Assembly: GCA_914767715.1 (NCBI GenBank)
Contig: OU612070.1
Span: 13,285,501 to 13,349,500 of the forward strand
Direction of reading: 5' to 3'
Source: Membranipora membranacea
Taxonomy: Eukaryota; Bryozoa; Gymnolaemata; Cheilostomatida; Membraniporidae
Length of the DNA: 64,000 nt
The notes beneath the pieces are model-generated. The model was not told the origin of the DNA. It did no database searches and saw nothing but the letters and a program-made list of their open reading frames with translations. Position 1 is the first letter of the stretch, and every line of letters begins with the position of its first letter. A program made the translations under genes and the position numbers. Shown here one piece after another: positions 37,301 through 50,116 of this stretch.

Positions 37301-40300
37301 TTCAACACGCCGAATATTGGAATCCTCGGATTAACAGGGGGGTCACAACGCTGACTTGAAAATCCAAAAATTATATCAAGGGAGGGTATCATGCTTTTTT
37401 TTCGGCCAGATCAAAAAATAGATTTGCTTCTAACTAACCTCATAAGGAGGAGCAACTCCTGCTCATCCCGAATCTGCAGACCGTTTGGCTCTGCGGCTTT
37501 TCGTTCTCCGTCAGCGTCCGTTTTAATTAGGGCCACTTTTGCTATGAAAAAACATACAAACGGCAGCATCGAAAAATTAATTCTCTGTTGGATTCTTATC
37601 AAACTTCGACCAGTTCAAGCTCTTATTGCCCTCATTCAACACGCCGAATATTGGAATCCTCGGATTAACAGGGGGGTCACAACGCTGACTTGAAAATCCA
37701 AAAATTATACCAAGGGAGGGTATCATGCTTTTTTTTCGGCCAGATCAAAAAATAGATTTGCTTCTAACTAACCTCATAAGGAGGAGCAACTCCTGCTCAT
37801 CCCGAATCTGCAGACCGTTTGGCTCTGCGGCTTTTCGTTCTCCGTCAGCGTCCGTTTTAATTAGGGCCACTTTTGCTATAAAAAAACATGCCAAACGGCA
37901 GCATCGAAAAATTAAATCTCTGTTGGATTCTTATCAAACTCCGACCAGTTCATGCTCTTATTGCCCTCATTCAACACGCCGAATATTGGAATCCTCGGAT
38001 TAACAGGGGGGTCACAACGCTGACTTGAAAATCCAAAAATTATATCAAGGGAGGGTATCATGCTTTTTTTTCGGCCAGATCAAAAAATAGATTTGCTTCT
38101 AACTAACCTCATAAGGAGGAGCAACTCCTGCTCATCTCGAATCTGCAGACCGTTTGGCTCTGCGGCTTTTCGTTCTCCGTCAGCGTCCGTTTTAATTAGG
38201 GCCACTTTTGCTATAAAAAAACATGCCAAACGGCAGCATCGAAAAATTAAATCTCTGTTGGATTCTTATCAAACTCCGACCAGTTCAAGCTCTTATTGCC
38301 CTCATTCAACACGCCGAATATTGGAATCCTCGGATTAACAGGGGGATCACAACTCTGACTTGAAAATCCAAAAATTATACCAAGGGAGGGTATCATGCTT
38401 TTTTTTCAGCCAGATCAAAAAATAGATTTGCTTCTAACTAACCTCATAAGGAGGAGCAACTCCTGCTCATCTCGAATCTGCAGACCGTTTGGCTCTGCGG
38501 CTTTTCGTTCTCTGTCAGCGTCCGTTTTAATTAGGGCCACTTTCGCTATAAAAAAACATGCCAAACGGCAGCATCGAAAAATTAAATCTCTGTTGGATTC
38601 TTATCAAACTCCGACCAGTTCAAGCTCTTATTGCCCTCATTCAACACGCCGAACATTTGAATCCTCGGATTAACAGGGGGGTCACAACGCTGACTTGAAA
38701 ATCCAAAAATTATACCAAGGGAGGTTATCATGCTTTTTTTTCGGCCAGATCAAAAAATAGACTTGCTTCTAACTAACCTCATAAGGAGAAGCAAGTCCTG
38801 CTCATCTCGAATCTGCAGACCGTTTGGCTCTGCGGCTTTTCGTTCTCCGTCAGCGTCCGTTTTAATTAGGGCCACTTTTGCTATAAAAAAACATGCCAAA
38901 CGGCAGCATCGAAAAATTAAATCTCTGTTGGATTCTTATCAAACTCCGACCAGTTCAAGCTCTTATTGCCCTCATTCAACACGCCGAATATTGGAATCCT
39001 CGGATTAACAGGGGGGTCACAACGCTGACTTGAAAATCCAAAAATTATACCAAGGGAGGGTATCATGCTTTTATTTCGGCCAGATCAAAACATAGATTTG
39101 CTTCTAACTAACCTCATAAGGAGGAGCAACTCCTGCTCATCCCGAATCTGCAGACCGTTTGGCTCTGCGGCTTTTCGTTCTCCGTCAGCGTCCGTTTTAA
39201 TTAAGGCCACTTTTGCTATAAAAAAACATGCCAAACGGCAGCATCGAAAAATTAAATCTCTGTTGGATTCTTATCAAACTCCGACCAGTTCAAGCTCTTA
39301 TTGCCCTCATTCAACACGCCGAATATTGGAATCCTCGGATTAACAGGGGGGTCACAACGCTGACTTGAAAATCCGAAAATTATACTAAGGGAGGGTATCA
39401 TGCTTTTTTTTCGGCCAGATCAAAAAATAGATATGCTTCTAACTAACCTCATAAGGAGGAGCAACTCCTGCTCATCTCGAATCTGCAGACCGTTTGGCTC
39501 TGCGGCTTTTCGTTCTCCGTCAGCGTCCGTTTTAATTAGGGCCACTTTTGCTATAAAAAAACATGCCAAACGGCAGCATCGAAAAATTAAATCTCTGTTG
39601 GATTCTTATCAAACTCCGACCAGTTCAAGCTCTTATTGCCCTCATTCAACACGCCGAATATTGGAATCCTCGGATTAACAGGGGGGTCACAACGCTGACT
39701 TGAAAATCCAAAAATTATACCAAGGGAGGGTATCATGCTTTTTTTTCGGCCAGATCAAAAAATAGATTTGCTTCTAACTAACCTCATAAGGAGGAGCAAC
39801 TCCTGCTCATCCCGAATCTGCAGACCGTTTGGCTCTGCGGCTTTTCGTTCTCCGTCAGCGTCCGTTTTAATTAGGGCCACTTTTGCTATAAAAAAACATG
39901 CCAAACGGCAGCATCGAAAAATTAAATCTCTGTTGGATTCTTATCAAACTCCGACCAGTTCAAGCTCTTATTGCCCTCATTCAACACGCCGAATATTGGA
40001 ATCCTCGGATTAACAGGGGGGTCACAACGCTGACTTGAAAATCCAAAAATTATACCAAGGGAGGGCATCATGCTTTTTTTTCGGCCAGATCAAAAAATAA
40101 ATTTGCTTCTAACTAACCTCATAAGGAGGAGCAACTCCTGCTCATCTCGAATCTGCAGACCGTTTGGCTCTGCGGCTTTTCGTTCTCCGTCAGCGTCCGT
40201 TTTAATTAGGGCCACTTTTGCTATAAAAAAACATGCCAAACGGCAGCATCGAAAAATTAAATCTCTGTTGGATTCTTATCAAACTCCGACTAGTTCAAGC

Positions 40301-40404
40301 TCTTATTGCCCTCATTCAACACGCCGAATATTGGAATCCTCGGATTAACAGGGGGGTCACAACGCTGACTTGAAAATCCAAAAATTATACCAAGGGAGGA
40401 TGTC
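34377..40404. repeat. Diverged relatives of the large-block units
   Basis: These 18 units share single markers with the large block but not long strings. GAATTTGCAG and ATCATCGG at 34377 recall 10268 and 9598, TGCATTTTTTTCGG at 34712 recalls 9933, TTTTTGTTC with CGTCCGCTTT at 35382 recalls 10603, CAGCGGCCG at 37056 recalls 9598, and CATTTGAATC at 38395 recalls 9933. Units 38730 and 39065 match 16966 and 17301 at offset 21,764 (GGAGAAGCAA, CTTTTATTTCGG). The part from about 39400 is close to consensus. Confidence 0.75.
37391..37724. repeat. Variant unit shared with 61172-61505
   Basis: It carries CATACAAACGG and AATTAATTCTC as in the unit at 61172, plus private GCTATGAAAAAAC and CAAACTTCGACC. 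The following units are not related to those after 61505, so only about one unit is shared. Confidence 0.75.
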
Positions 40405-41327
40405 ATGCTTTTTTTTCGGCCAGATCAAAAAATAGATTTGCTTCTAACTAACCTCATAAGGAGGAGCAACTCCTGCTCATCCCGAATCTGCAGACCGTTT
40501 GGCTCTGCGGGTTTTCGTTCTCCGTCAGCGTCCGTTTTAATTAGGGCCACTTTTGCTATAAAAAAACATGCCAAACGGCAGCATCGAAAAATTAAATCTC
40601 TGTTGGATTCTTATCAAACTCCGACCAGTTCAAGCTCTTATTGCCCTCATTCAACACGCCGAATATTGGAATCCTCGGATTAACAGGGGGGTCACAACGC
40701 TGACTTGAAAATCCAAAAATTATACCAAGGGAGGGTATCACGCTTTTTTTTCGGCCAGATCGAAAAATAGATTTGCTTCTAACTAACCTCATAAGGAGGA
40801 GCAACTCCTGCTCATCTCGAATCTGCAGACCGTTTGGCTCTGCGGCTTTTCGTTCTCCGTCAGCGTCCGTTTTAATTAGGGCCACTTTTGCTATAAAAAA
40901 ACATGCCAAACGGCAGCATCGAAAAATTAAATCATTGTTGGGTTCTTATCAAACTCCGACCAGTTCAAGCTCTTATTGCCCTCATTCAACACGCCGAATA
41001 TTGGAATCCTCGGATTAACAGGGGGGTCACAACGCTGTCTTGAAAATCCAAAAATTATACCAAGGGAGGGTATCATGCTTTTTTTTCGGCCAGATCAAAA
41101 AATAGATTTGCTTCTAACTAACCTCATAAGGAGGAGCAACTCCTGCTCATCCCAAATCTGCAGACCGTTTGGCTCTGCGGCTTTTCGTTCTCCGTCAGCG
41201 TCCGTTTTAATTAGGGCCACTTTTGCTATAAAAAAACATGCCAAACGGCAGCATCGAAAAATTAAATCTCTGTTGGATTCTTATCAAACTCCGACCAGTT
41301 CAAGCTCTTATTGCCCTCATTCAACAC
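40405..41327. repeat. GGATGTCATG / ATCACGC string, second occurrence
   Basis: Units 40405 and 40740 and most of 41075 form a string that recurs at about 54485-55392 (offset 14,065 bp). Markers are TGCGGGTTTTCG, ATCACGC with GATCGAAAAATAG, AAATCATTGTTGGGTTC, GCTGTCTTG and CATCCCAAATC. The correspondence ends where 41329 reads CACGCTGAAT and the other copy reads CACGGCGAAT. Confidence 0.85.
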
Positions 41328-43360
41328 GCTGAATATTGGAATCCTCGGATTAACAGGGGGGTCACAACGCTGACTTGAAAATCCAAAAATTATACCAAGG
41401 GAGGGTGTCATGCTTTTTTTTCGGCCAGATCAAAAAATAGATTTGCTTCTAACTAACCTCATAAGGAGGAGCAACTCCTGCTCATCCCGAATCTGCAGAC
41501 CGTTTGGCTCTGCGGCTTTTTGTTCTCCGTCAGCGTCCGTTTTAATTAGGGCCACTTTAGCTATAAAAAAACATGCCAAACGGCAGCATCGAAAAACTAA
41601 ATCTCTGTTGAATTCTTATCAAACTCCGACCAGTTCAAGCTCTTATTGCCCTCATTCAACACGCTGAATATTGGAATCCTCGGATTAACAGGGGGGTCAC
41701 AACGCTGACTTGAAAATCCAAAAATTATACCAAGGGAGGGTATCATGCTTTTTTTTCGGCCAGATCAAAAAATAGATTTGCTTCTAACTAACCTCATAAG
41801 GAGGAGCAACTCCTGCTCATCCCGAATCTGCAGACCGTTTGGCTCTGCGGCTCTTCGTTCTCCGTCAGCGTCCGTTTTAATTAGGGCCACTTTTGCTATA
41901 AAAAAACATGCCAAACGGCAGCATCGAAAATTAAACCTCTGTTGGATTCTTATCAAACTCCGACCAGTTCAAGCTCTTATTGCCCTCATTCAACACGCCG
42001 AATATTGGAATCCTCGGATTAACAGGGGGGTCACAACGCTGACTTGAAAATCGTAAAATTATACCAAGGGAGGGTATCATGCTTTTTTTTCGGCCAGATC
42101 AAAAAATAGATTTGCTTCTAACTAACCTCATAAGGAGGAGCAACTCCTGCTCATCTCGAATCTGCAGACCGTTTGGCTCTGCGGCTTTTCGTTCTCCGTC
42201 AGCGTCCGTTTTAATTAGGGCCACTTTTGCTATAAAAAACATGTCAAACGGCAGCATCGAAAAATTAAATCTCTGTTGGATTCTTATCAAACTCCGACCA
42301 GTTCAAGCTCTTATTGCCCTCATTCAACACGCCGAATATTGGAATCCTCGGATTAACAGGGGGGTCACAACGCTGACTTGAAAATCCAAAAATTATACCA
42401 AGGGAGGGTATCATGCTTTTTTTTCGGCCAGATCAAAAAATAGTTTTGCTTCTAACTAACCTCATTAGGAGGAGCAACTCCTGCTCATCTCGAATCTGCA
42501 GACCTTTTGGCTCTGCGGCTTTTCGTTCTCCGTCAGCGTCCGTTTTAATTAGGGCCACTTTTGCTATAAAAAAGCGTGCCAAACGGCAGCATCGAAAAAT
42601 TAAATCTCTGTTGGATTCTTATCAAACTCCGACCAGTTCAAGCTCTTATTGCCCTCATTCAACACGCCGAATATTGGAATCCTCGGATTAACAGGGGGGT
42701 CACAACGCTGACTTGAAAATCCAAAAGTTATACCAAGGGAGGGTATCAAGCTTTTTTCTCGGCCAGATCAAAAAATAGATTTGCTTCTAACTAACCTCAT
42801 AAGGAGGACCAACTCCTGCTCATCCCGAATCTGCAGACCGTTTGGCTCTGCTGCTTTTCGTTCTCCGTCAGCGTCCGTTTTAATTAGGGCCACTTTTGCT
42901 ATAAAAAAACATGCCAAACGGCAGCATCGAAAAATTAAATCTCTGTTGGATTCTTATCAAACTCCGACCAGTTCAAGCTCTTATTGCCCTCATTCAACAC
43001 GCCGAATATTGGAATCCTCGGATAAACAGGGGGGTCACAACGCTGACTTGAAAATCTAAAAATTATACCAAGGGAGGGTATCATGCTTTTTTTCGGCCAG
43101 ATCAAAAAATAGATTTGCTTCTAACTAACCTCATAAGGAGGAGCAACTCCTGCTCATCCCGAATCTGCAGACCGTTTGGCTCTGCGGCTTTTGGTTCTCC
43201 GTCAGCGTCCGTTTTAATTAGGGCCACTTTTGCTATAAAAAAACATGCCAAACGGCAGCATCGAAAAATTAAATCTCTGTTGGATTCTTATCAAACTCCG
43301 ACCAGTTCAAGCTCTTATTGCCCTCATTCAACACGCCGAATATTGGAATCCTCGGATTAA
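40930..43360. repeat. Third, more diverged version of the left large block
   Basis: This segment aligns to about 1085-3515 at offset 39,845 bp, unit for unit: 41075 with 1230, 41410 with 1565, 41745 with 1900, 42079 with 2234, 42413 with 2568, 42748 with 2903 and 43083 with 3238. It lacks several changes private to the first copy (TTTGCGTC, TTTTCCTTC, CTCAACCCG) and has its own (CACGCTGAAT twice, CTCATTAGG, AAAGCGTGCC, GCTCTGCTGC). It therefore looks like an older sister, not a recent copy. Confidence 0.85.
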
Positions 43361-43416
43361 CAGGGGGGTCACAACGCTGACTTGAAAATCCAAAAATTAT
43401 ACCAAGGGAGGGTATC

Positions 43417-44421
43417 ACGCTTTTTTTTCGGCCAGATCGAAAAATAGATTTGCTTCTTACTAACCTCATAAGGAGGAGCAACTCCTGCTCATCTCGAATC
43501 TGCAGACCGTTTGGCTCTGCGGCTTTTCGTTCTCCGTCAGCGTCCGTTTTAATTAGGGCAACTTTTGCTATAAAAAAACATGCCAAACGGCAGCATCGAA
43601 AAATTAAATCTCTGTTGGATTCTTATCAAACTCCGACCAGTTCAAGTTCTTATTGCCCTCATTCAACACGCCGAATATTGGAATCCTCGGATTAACAGGG
43701 GGGTCACAACGCTGACTTGAAAATCCAAAAATTATACCAAGGGAGGGTATCATGCTTTTTTTTCGGCCAGATCAATAAATAGATTTGCTTCTAACTAACC
43801 TCATAAGGAGGAGCAACTCCTGCTCATCCCGAATCTGCAGACCGTTTGGCTCTGCGGCTTTTCGTTCTCCGTCATCGTCCGTTTTAATTAGGGCCACTTT
43901 TGCTATAAAAAAACATGCCAAACGGCAGCATCGAAAAATTAAATCTCTGTTGAATTCTTATCAAACTCCGACCAGTTCAAGCTCTTAATGCCCTCATTCA
44001 ACACGCCGAATATTGGAATCCTCGGATTAACAGGGGGGTCACAACGCTGACTTGAAAATTCAAAACTTATACCAAGGGAGAGTATCATGCTTTTTTTTCG
44101 GCCAGATCAAAAAATAGATTTGCTTCTAACTAACCTCATAAGGAGGAGCAACTCCTGCTCATCTCGAATCTGCAGACTGTTTGGCTCTGCGGCTTTTCGT
44201 TCTCCGTCAGCGTCCGTTTTAATTAGGGCCACTTTTGCTATAAAAAAACATGCCAAACGGCAGCATCGAAAAATTAAATCTCTGTTGGATTCTTATCAAA
44301 CTCCGACCAGTTCAAGCTCTTATTGCCCTCATTCAACACGCCGAATATTGGAATCCTCGGATTAACAGGGGGGTCACAACGCTGACTTGAAAATCGTAAA
44401 ATTATACCAAGGGAGGGTATC
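43417..44421. repeat. Rejoined start of the large-block string
   Basis: Units 43417, 43752 and 44087 match 19311, 19646 and 19981 at offset 24,106 bp, including GATCAATAAATAG and CCGTCATCGTCC. So after running through the block up to the unit like 3238, the array here returns to the block start. This is what an unequal exchange between misaligned blocks would leave. Unit 43417 also shares GATCGAAAAATAG with 40740 and 54805. Confidence 0.8.
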
Positions 44422-45760
44422 ATGCTTTTTTTTCGGCCAGATCAAAAAATAGATTTGCTTCTAACTAACCTCATAAGGAGGAGCAACTCCTGCTCATCTC
44501 GAATCTGCAGACCGTTTGGCTCTGCGGCTTTGCGTTCTCCGTCAGCGTCCGTTTTAATTAGGGCCACTTTTGCTATAAAAAACATGTCAAACGGCAGCAT
44601 CGAAAAATTAAATCTCTGTTGGATTCATATCAAACTCCGACCAGTTCAAGCTCTTATTGCCCTCATTCAACACGCCGAATATTGGAATCCTCGGATTAAC
44701 AGGGGGGTCACAACGCTGACTTGAAAATCCAAAAATTATACCAAGGGAGGGTATCATGCTTTTTTTTCGGCCAGATCAAAAAATAGTTTTGCTTCTAACT
44801 AACCTCATAAGGAGGAGCAACTCCTGCTCATCTCGAATCTGCAGACCTTTTGGCTCTGCGGCTTTTCGTTCTCCGTCAGCGTCCGTTTTAATTAGGGCCA
44901 CTTTTGCTATAAAAAAGCATGCCAAACGGCAGCATCGAAAAATTAAATCTCTGTTGGATTCTTATCAAACTCCGACCAGTTCAAGCTCTTATTGCCCTCA
45001 TTCAACACGCCGAATATTGGAATCCTCGGATTAACAGGGGGGTTACAACGCTGACTTGAAAATCCAAAAGTTATACCAAGGGAGGGTATCAAGCTTTTTT
45101 CTCGGCCAGATCAAAAAATAGATTTGCTTCTAACTAACCTCATAAGGAGGACCAACTCCTGCTCATCCCGAATCTGCAGACCGTTTGGCTCTGCTGCTTT
45201 TCGTTCTCCGTCAGCGTCCGTTTTAATTAGGGCCACTTTTGCTATAAAAAAACATGCCAAACGGCAGCATCGAAAAATTAAATCTCTGTTGGATTCTTAT
45301 CAAACTCCGACCAGTTCAAGCTCTTATTGCCCTCATTCAACACGCCGAATATTGGAATCCTCGGATAAACAGGGGGGTCACAACGCTGACTTGAAAATCT
45401 AAAAATTATACCAAGGGAGGGTATCATGCTTTTTTTTCGGCCAGATCAAAAAATAGATTTGCTTCTAACTAACCTCATAAGGAGGAGCAACTCCTGCTCA
45501 TCTCGAATCTGCAGACCGTTTGGCTCTGCGGCTTTTCGTTCTCCGTCAGCGTCCGTTTTAATTAGGGCCACTTTTGCTATAAAAAAACATGCCAAACGGC
45601 AGCATTGAATAATTAAATCTCTGTTGGATTCTTATCAAACTCCGACCAGTTCAAGCTCTTATTGCCCTCATTCAACAAGCCGAATATTGGAATCCTCGGA
45701 TTAACAGGGGGGTCACAACGCTGACTTGAAAATCCAAGAATTATACCAAGGGAGGGTATC
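44422..45760. repeat. Shortened repeat of the block string
   Basis: Units 44422, 44756, 45091 and 45426 correspond to units 2234, 2568, 2903 and 3572, with the unit like 3238 missing. The stretch from 44756 on shares CAAAAGTTATACC, TTTTTTCTCGG and GCTCTGCTGC with 42413-43082 (offset 2,343 bp), so it is closest to its neighbour, not to the large block. Confidence 0.8.
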
Positions 45761-47437
45761 ATGCTTTTTTTTCGGCCCGATCAAAAAACAGATTTGCTTC
45801 TAACTAACCTCATAAGGAGGAGCAACTCCTGCTCATCTCGAATCTGCAGACCGTTTGGCTCTGCGGCTTTTGGTTCTCCGTCAGCGTCCGTTTTAATTAG
45901 GGCCACTTTTGCTATAAAAAAAACATGCCAAACGGCAGCATCGAAAAATTAAATCATTGTTGGATTCTTATCAAACTCCGACCAGTTCAAGCTCTTATTG
46001 CCCTCATTCAACACGCCGAATATTGGAATCCTCGGATTAACAGGGGGGTCACAACGCTGACTTGAAAATCCAAAAATTATACCAAGGGAGGGTATCATGC
46101 TTTTTTTTCGGCCAGATCAAAAAATAGATTTGCTTCTAACTAACTTCATAAGGAGGAGCAACTCCTGCTCATCCCGAATCTGCAGACCGTTTGGCTCTGC
46201 GGCTTTTGCTTCTCCGTCAGCGTCCGTTTTAATTAGGGCCACTTTTGCTATAAAAAAACATGCCAAGCGGCAGCATCGAAAAATTAAATCTCTGTTTGAT
46301 TCTTATCAAACACTGATCAGTTCAAGCTCTTATTGCCCTCATTCAACACGCCGAATATTGGAATCCTCGGATTAACAGGGGGGTCACAACGCTGACTTGA
46401 AAATCCAAAAATTATACCAAGGGAGGGTATCATGCTTTTTTTTCGGCCAGATCAAAAAATAGATTTGCTTCTAACTAACCTCATAAGGAGGAGCAACTCC
46501 TGCTCATCCCGAATCTGCAGACCGTTTGGCTCTGCGGCTTTTCGTTCTCCGTCAGCGTCCGTTTTAATTAGGGCCACTTTTGCTATAAAAAAACATGCCA
46601 AACGGCAGCATCGAAAAATTAAATCTCTGTTTGATTCTTATCAAACACTGATCAGTTCAAGCTCTTATTGCCCTCATTCAACACGCCGAATATTGGAATC
46701 CTCGGATTAACAGGGGGGGTCACAACGCTGACTTGAAAATCCAAAAATTATACCAAGGGAGGGTATCATGCTTTTTTTTCGGCCAGATCAAAAAATAGAT
46801 TTGCTTCTAACTAACCTCATATGGAGGAGCAACTCCTGCTCATCCCGAATCTGCAGACCGTTTGGCTCTGCGGCTTTTCGTTCTCCGTTAGCGTCCGTTT
46901 TAATTAGGGCCACTTTTGCTATAAAAAAACATGCCAAACGGCAGCATCGAAAAATTAAATCTCTGTTGGATTCTTATCAAACTCCGACCAGTTCAAGCTC
47001 TTATTGCCCTCATTCAACCCGCCGAATATTGGAATCCTCGGATTAACAGGGGGGTCACAACGCTGACTTGAAAATCCAAAAATTATACCAAGGGAGGGTA
47101 TCATGCTTTTTTTTCGGCCAGATCAAAAAATAGATTTGCTTCTAACCAACCTCATAAGGAGGAGCAACTCCTGCTCATCCCGAATCTGCAGACCGTTTGG
47201 CTCTGCGACTTTTCGTTCTCCGTCAGCGTCCGTTTTAATTAGGGCCACTTTTGCTATAAAAAAACATGCCAAACGGCAGCATCGAAAAATTAAATATCTG
47301 TTGGATTCTTATCAAACTCCGACCAGTTCAAGCTCTTATTGCCCTCATTCAACACGCCGAATATTGGAATCCTTGGATTAACAGGGGGGTCACAACGCTG
47401 ACTTGAAGGTCCAAAAATTATACCAAGGGAGGGTATC
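45761..47437. repeat. Diverged string matching block units 894 and 6585-7588
   Basis: Unit 45761 matches 894 (TTTTGGTTC, eight-A run, AAATCATTG). Unit 46097 is mosaic: TTTTGCTTC as in 6251, then CTGTTTGATTC and CAAACACTGA as in 6585. Units 46432, 46768 and 47103 match 6585, 6920 and 7254 (CATATGGAGG with CCGTTAGCG, then CTGCGACTTTTCG). Unit 46432 has seven G, giving 336 bp. Confidence 0.8.
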
Positions 47438-50116
47438 ATGCTTTTTTTTCGGCCAGATCAAAAAATAGATTTGCTTCTAACTAACCTCATAAGGAGGAGC
47501 AACTCCTGCTCATCCCGAATCTGCAGACCGTTTGGCTCTGCGGCTTTTCGTTCTCCGTCAGCGTCCGTTTTAATTAGGGCCACTTTTGCTATAAAAAAAC
47601 ATGCCAAACGGCAGCATCGAAAAATTAAATCTCTGTTGGATTCTTATCGAACTCCGACCAGTTCAAGCTCTTATTGCCCTCATTCAACACGCCGAATATT
47701 GGAATCCTCGGATTAACAGGGGGGTCACAACGCTGACTTGAAAATCCAAAAATTATACCAAGGGAGGGTATCATGCTTTTTTTTCGGCCAGATTAAAAAA
47801 TAGATTTGCTTCTAACTAACCTCATAAGGAGGAGCAACTCCTGCTCATCCCGAATCTGCAGACCGTTTGGCTCTGCGGCTTTTCGTTCTCCGTCAGCGTC
47901 CGTTTTAATTAGGGCAACTTTTGCTATAAAAAAACATGCCAAACGGCAGCATCGAAAACTTAAATCTCTGTTGGATTCTTATCAAACTCTGACCAGTTCA
48001 AGCTCTTATTGCCCTCATTCAACACGCCGAATATTGGAATCCTCGGATTAACAGGGGGGTCACAACGCTGACTTGAAAATCCAAAAATTATACCAAGGGA
48101 GGGTATCATGCTTTTTTTTCGGCCAGATAAAAAATAGATTTGCTTCTAACTAACCTCATAAGGAGGAGCAACTCCTGCTCATCTCGAATCTGCAGACCGT
48201 TTGGCTCTGCGGCTTTTCGTTCTCCGTCAGCGTCCGTTTTAATTAAGGCCACTTTTGCTATAAAAAAACATGCCAAACGGCAGCATCGAAAAATTAAATC
48301 TCTGTTGGATTCTTATCAAACTCCGACCAGTTCAAGCTCTTATTGCCCTCATTCAACACGCCGAATATTGGAATCCTCGGATTAACAGGGGGGTCACAAC
48401 GCTGACTTGAAAATACAAAAATTATACCAAGGGAGGATGTCATGCTTTTTTTTCGGCCAGATCAAAAAATAGATTTGCTTCTAACTAACCTCATAAGGAG
48501 GAGCAACTCCTGCTCATCCCGAATCTGCAGACCGTTTGGCTCTGCGGCTTTTCGTTCTCCGTCAGCGTCCGTTTTGATGAGGGCCACTTTTGCTATAAAA
48601 AAACATGCCAAACGGCAGCATCGAAAAATTAAATCTCTGTTGGATTCTTATCAAACTCCGACCAGTTCAAGCTCTTATTGCCCTCATTCAACACGCCGAA
48701 TATTGGAATCCTCGGATTAACAGGGGGGTCACAACGCTGACTTGAAAATCCAAAGATTATACCAAGGGAGGGTATCATGCTTTTTTTTCGGCCAGATCAA
48801 AATATATATTTGCTTCTAACTAACCTCATAAGGAGGAGCAACTCCTGCTCATCTCAAATCTGCAGACCGTTTGGCTCTGCGGCTTTTCGTTCTCCGTCAG
48901 CGTCCGTTTTAATTAGGGCCACTTTTGCTATAAAAAAACATGCCAAACGGCAGCATCGAAAAATTTAATCTCTGTTGGATTCTTATCAAACTCCGACCAG
49001 TTCAAGCTCTTATTGCCCTCATTCAACACGCCGAATATTGGAATCCTCGGATTAACAGGGGGGTCACAACGCTGACTTGAAAATCCGAAAATTATACCAA
49101 GGGAGGGTATCATGCTTTTTTTTCGGCCAGATCAAAAAATATATTTGCTTCTAACTAACCTCATAAGGAGGAGCAACTCCTGCTCATCTCGAATCTGCAG
49201 ACCGTTTGGCTCTGCGGCTTTTCGTTCTCCGTCAGCGTCCGTTTTAATTAGGGCCACTTTTGCTATAAAAAAACATGCCAAACGGCAGCATCGAAAAATT
49301 AAATCTCTGTTGGATTCTTATCAAACTCCGACCAGTTCAAGCTCTTATTGCCCTCATTCAACACGCCGAATATTGGAATCCTCGGATTAACAGGGGGGTC
49401 ACAACGCTGACTTGAAAATCCAAAAACTATACCAAGGGCGGGTATCATGCTTTTTTTTCGGCCAGATCAAAAAATAGATTTGCTTCTAACTATCCTCATA
49501 AGGAGGAGCAACTCCTGCCCATCCCTAATCTGCAGACCGTTTGGCTCTGCGGCTTTTCGTTCTCCGTCAGCGTTCGTTTTAATTAGGGCCACTTTTGCTA
49601 TAAAAAAACATGCCAAACGGCAGCATCGAAAAATTAAATCTCTGTTGGATTCTTATCAAACTCCGACCAGTTCAAGCTCTTATTGCCCTCATTCAACACG
49701 CCGAATATTGGAATCCTCGGATTAACAGGGGGGTCACAACGCTGACTTGAAAATCCAAAAATTATACCAAGGGAGGGTATCATGCTTTTTTTTCGGCCAG
49801 ATCAAAAAATAGATTTGCTTCTAACTAACCTCATAAGGAGGAGCAACCCCTGCTCATCTCGAATCTGCAGATCGTTTGGCTCTGCGGCCTTTCGTTCTCC
49901 GTCAGCGTCCGTTTTAATTAGGGCCACTTTTGCTATAAAAAAACATGCCAAACGGCAGCATCGAAAAATTAAATCTCTGTTGGATTCTTATCAAACTCCG
50001 ACCAGTTCAAGCTCTTATTGCCCTCATTCAACACGCCGAATATTGGAATCCTCGGATTAACAGGGGGGTCACAACGCTGACTTGAAAATCCAAAAATTAT
50101 ACCAAGGGAGGGTATC
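47438..50116. repeat. Near-consensus satellite units
   Basis: Eight units have few markers. Unit 47773 has TAA in GATTAAAAAATAG. Unit 48108 lacks one base (CAGATAAAAAATAG). Unit 48442 shares GGATGTCATG and TTTTGATGAGGG with 16296. Units 48777 and 49112 share ATATATTTGC. Nothing but satellite is present. Confidence 0.8.
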
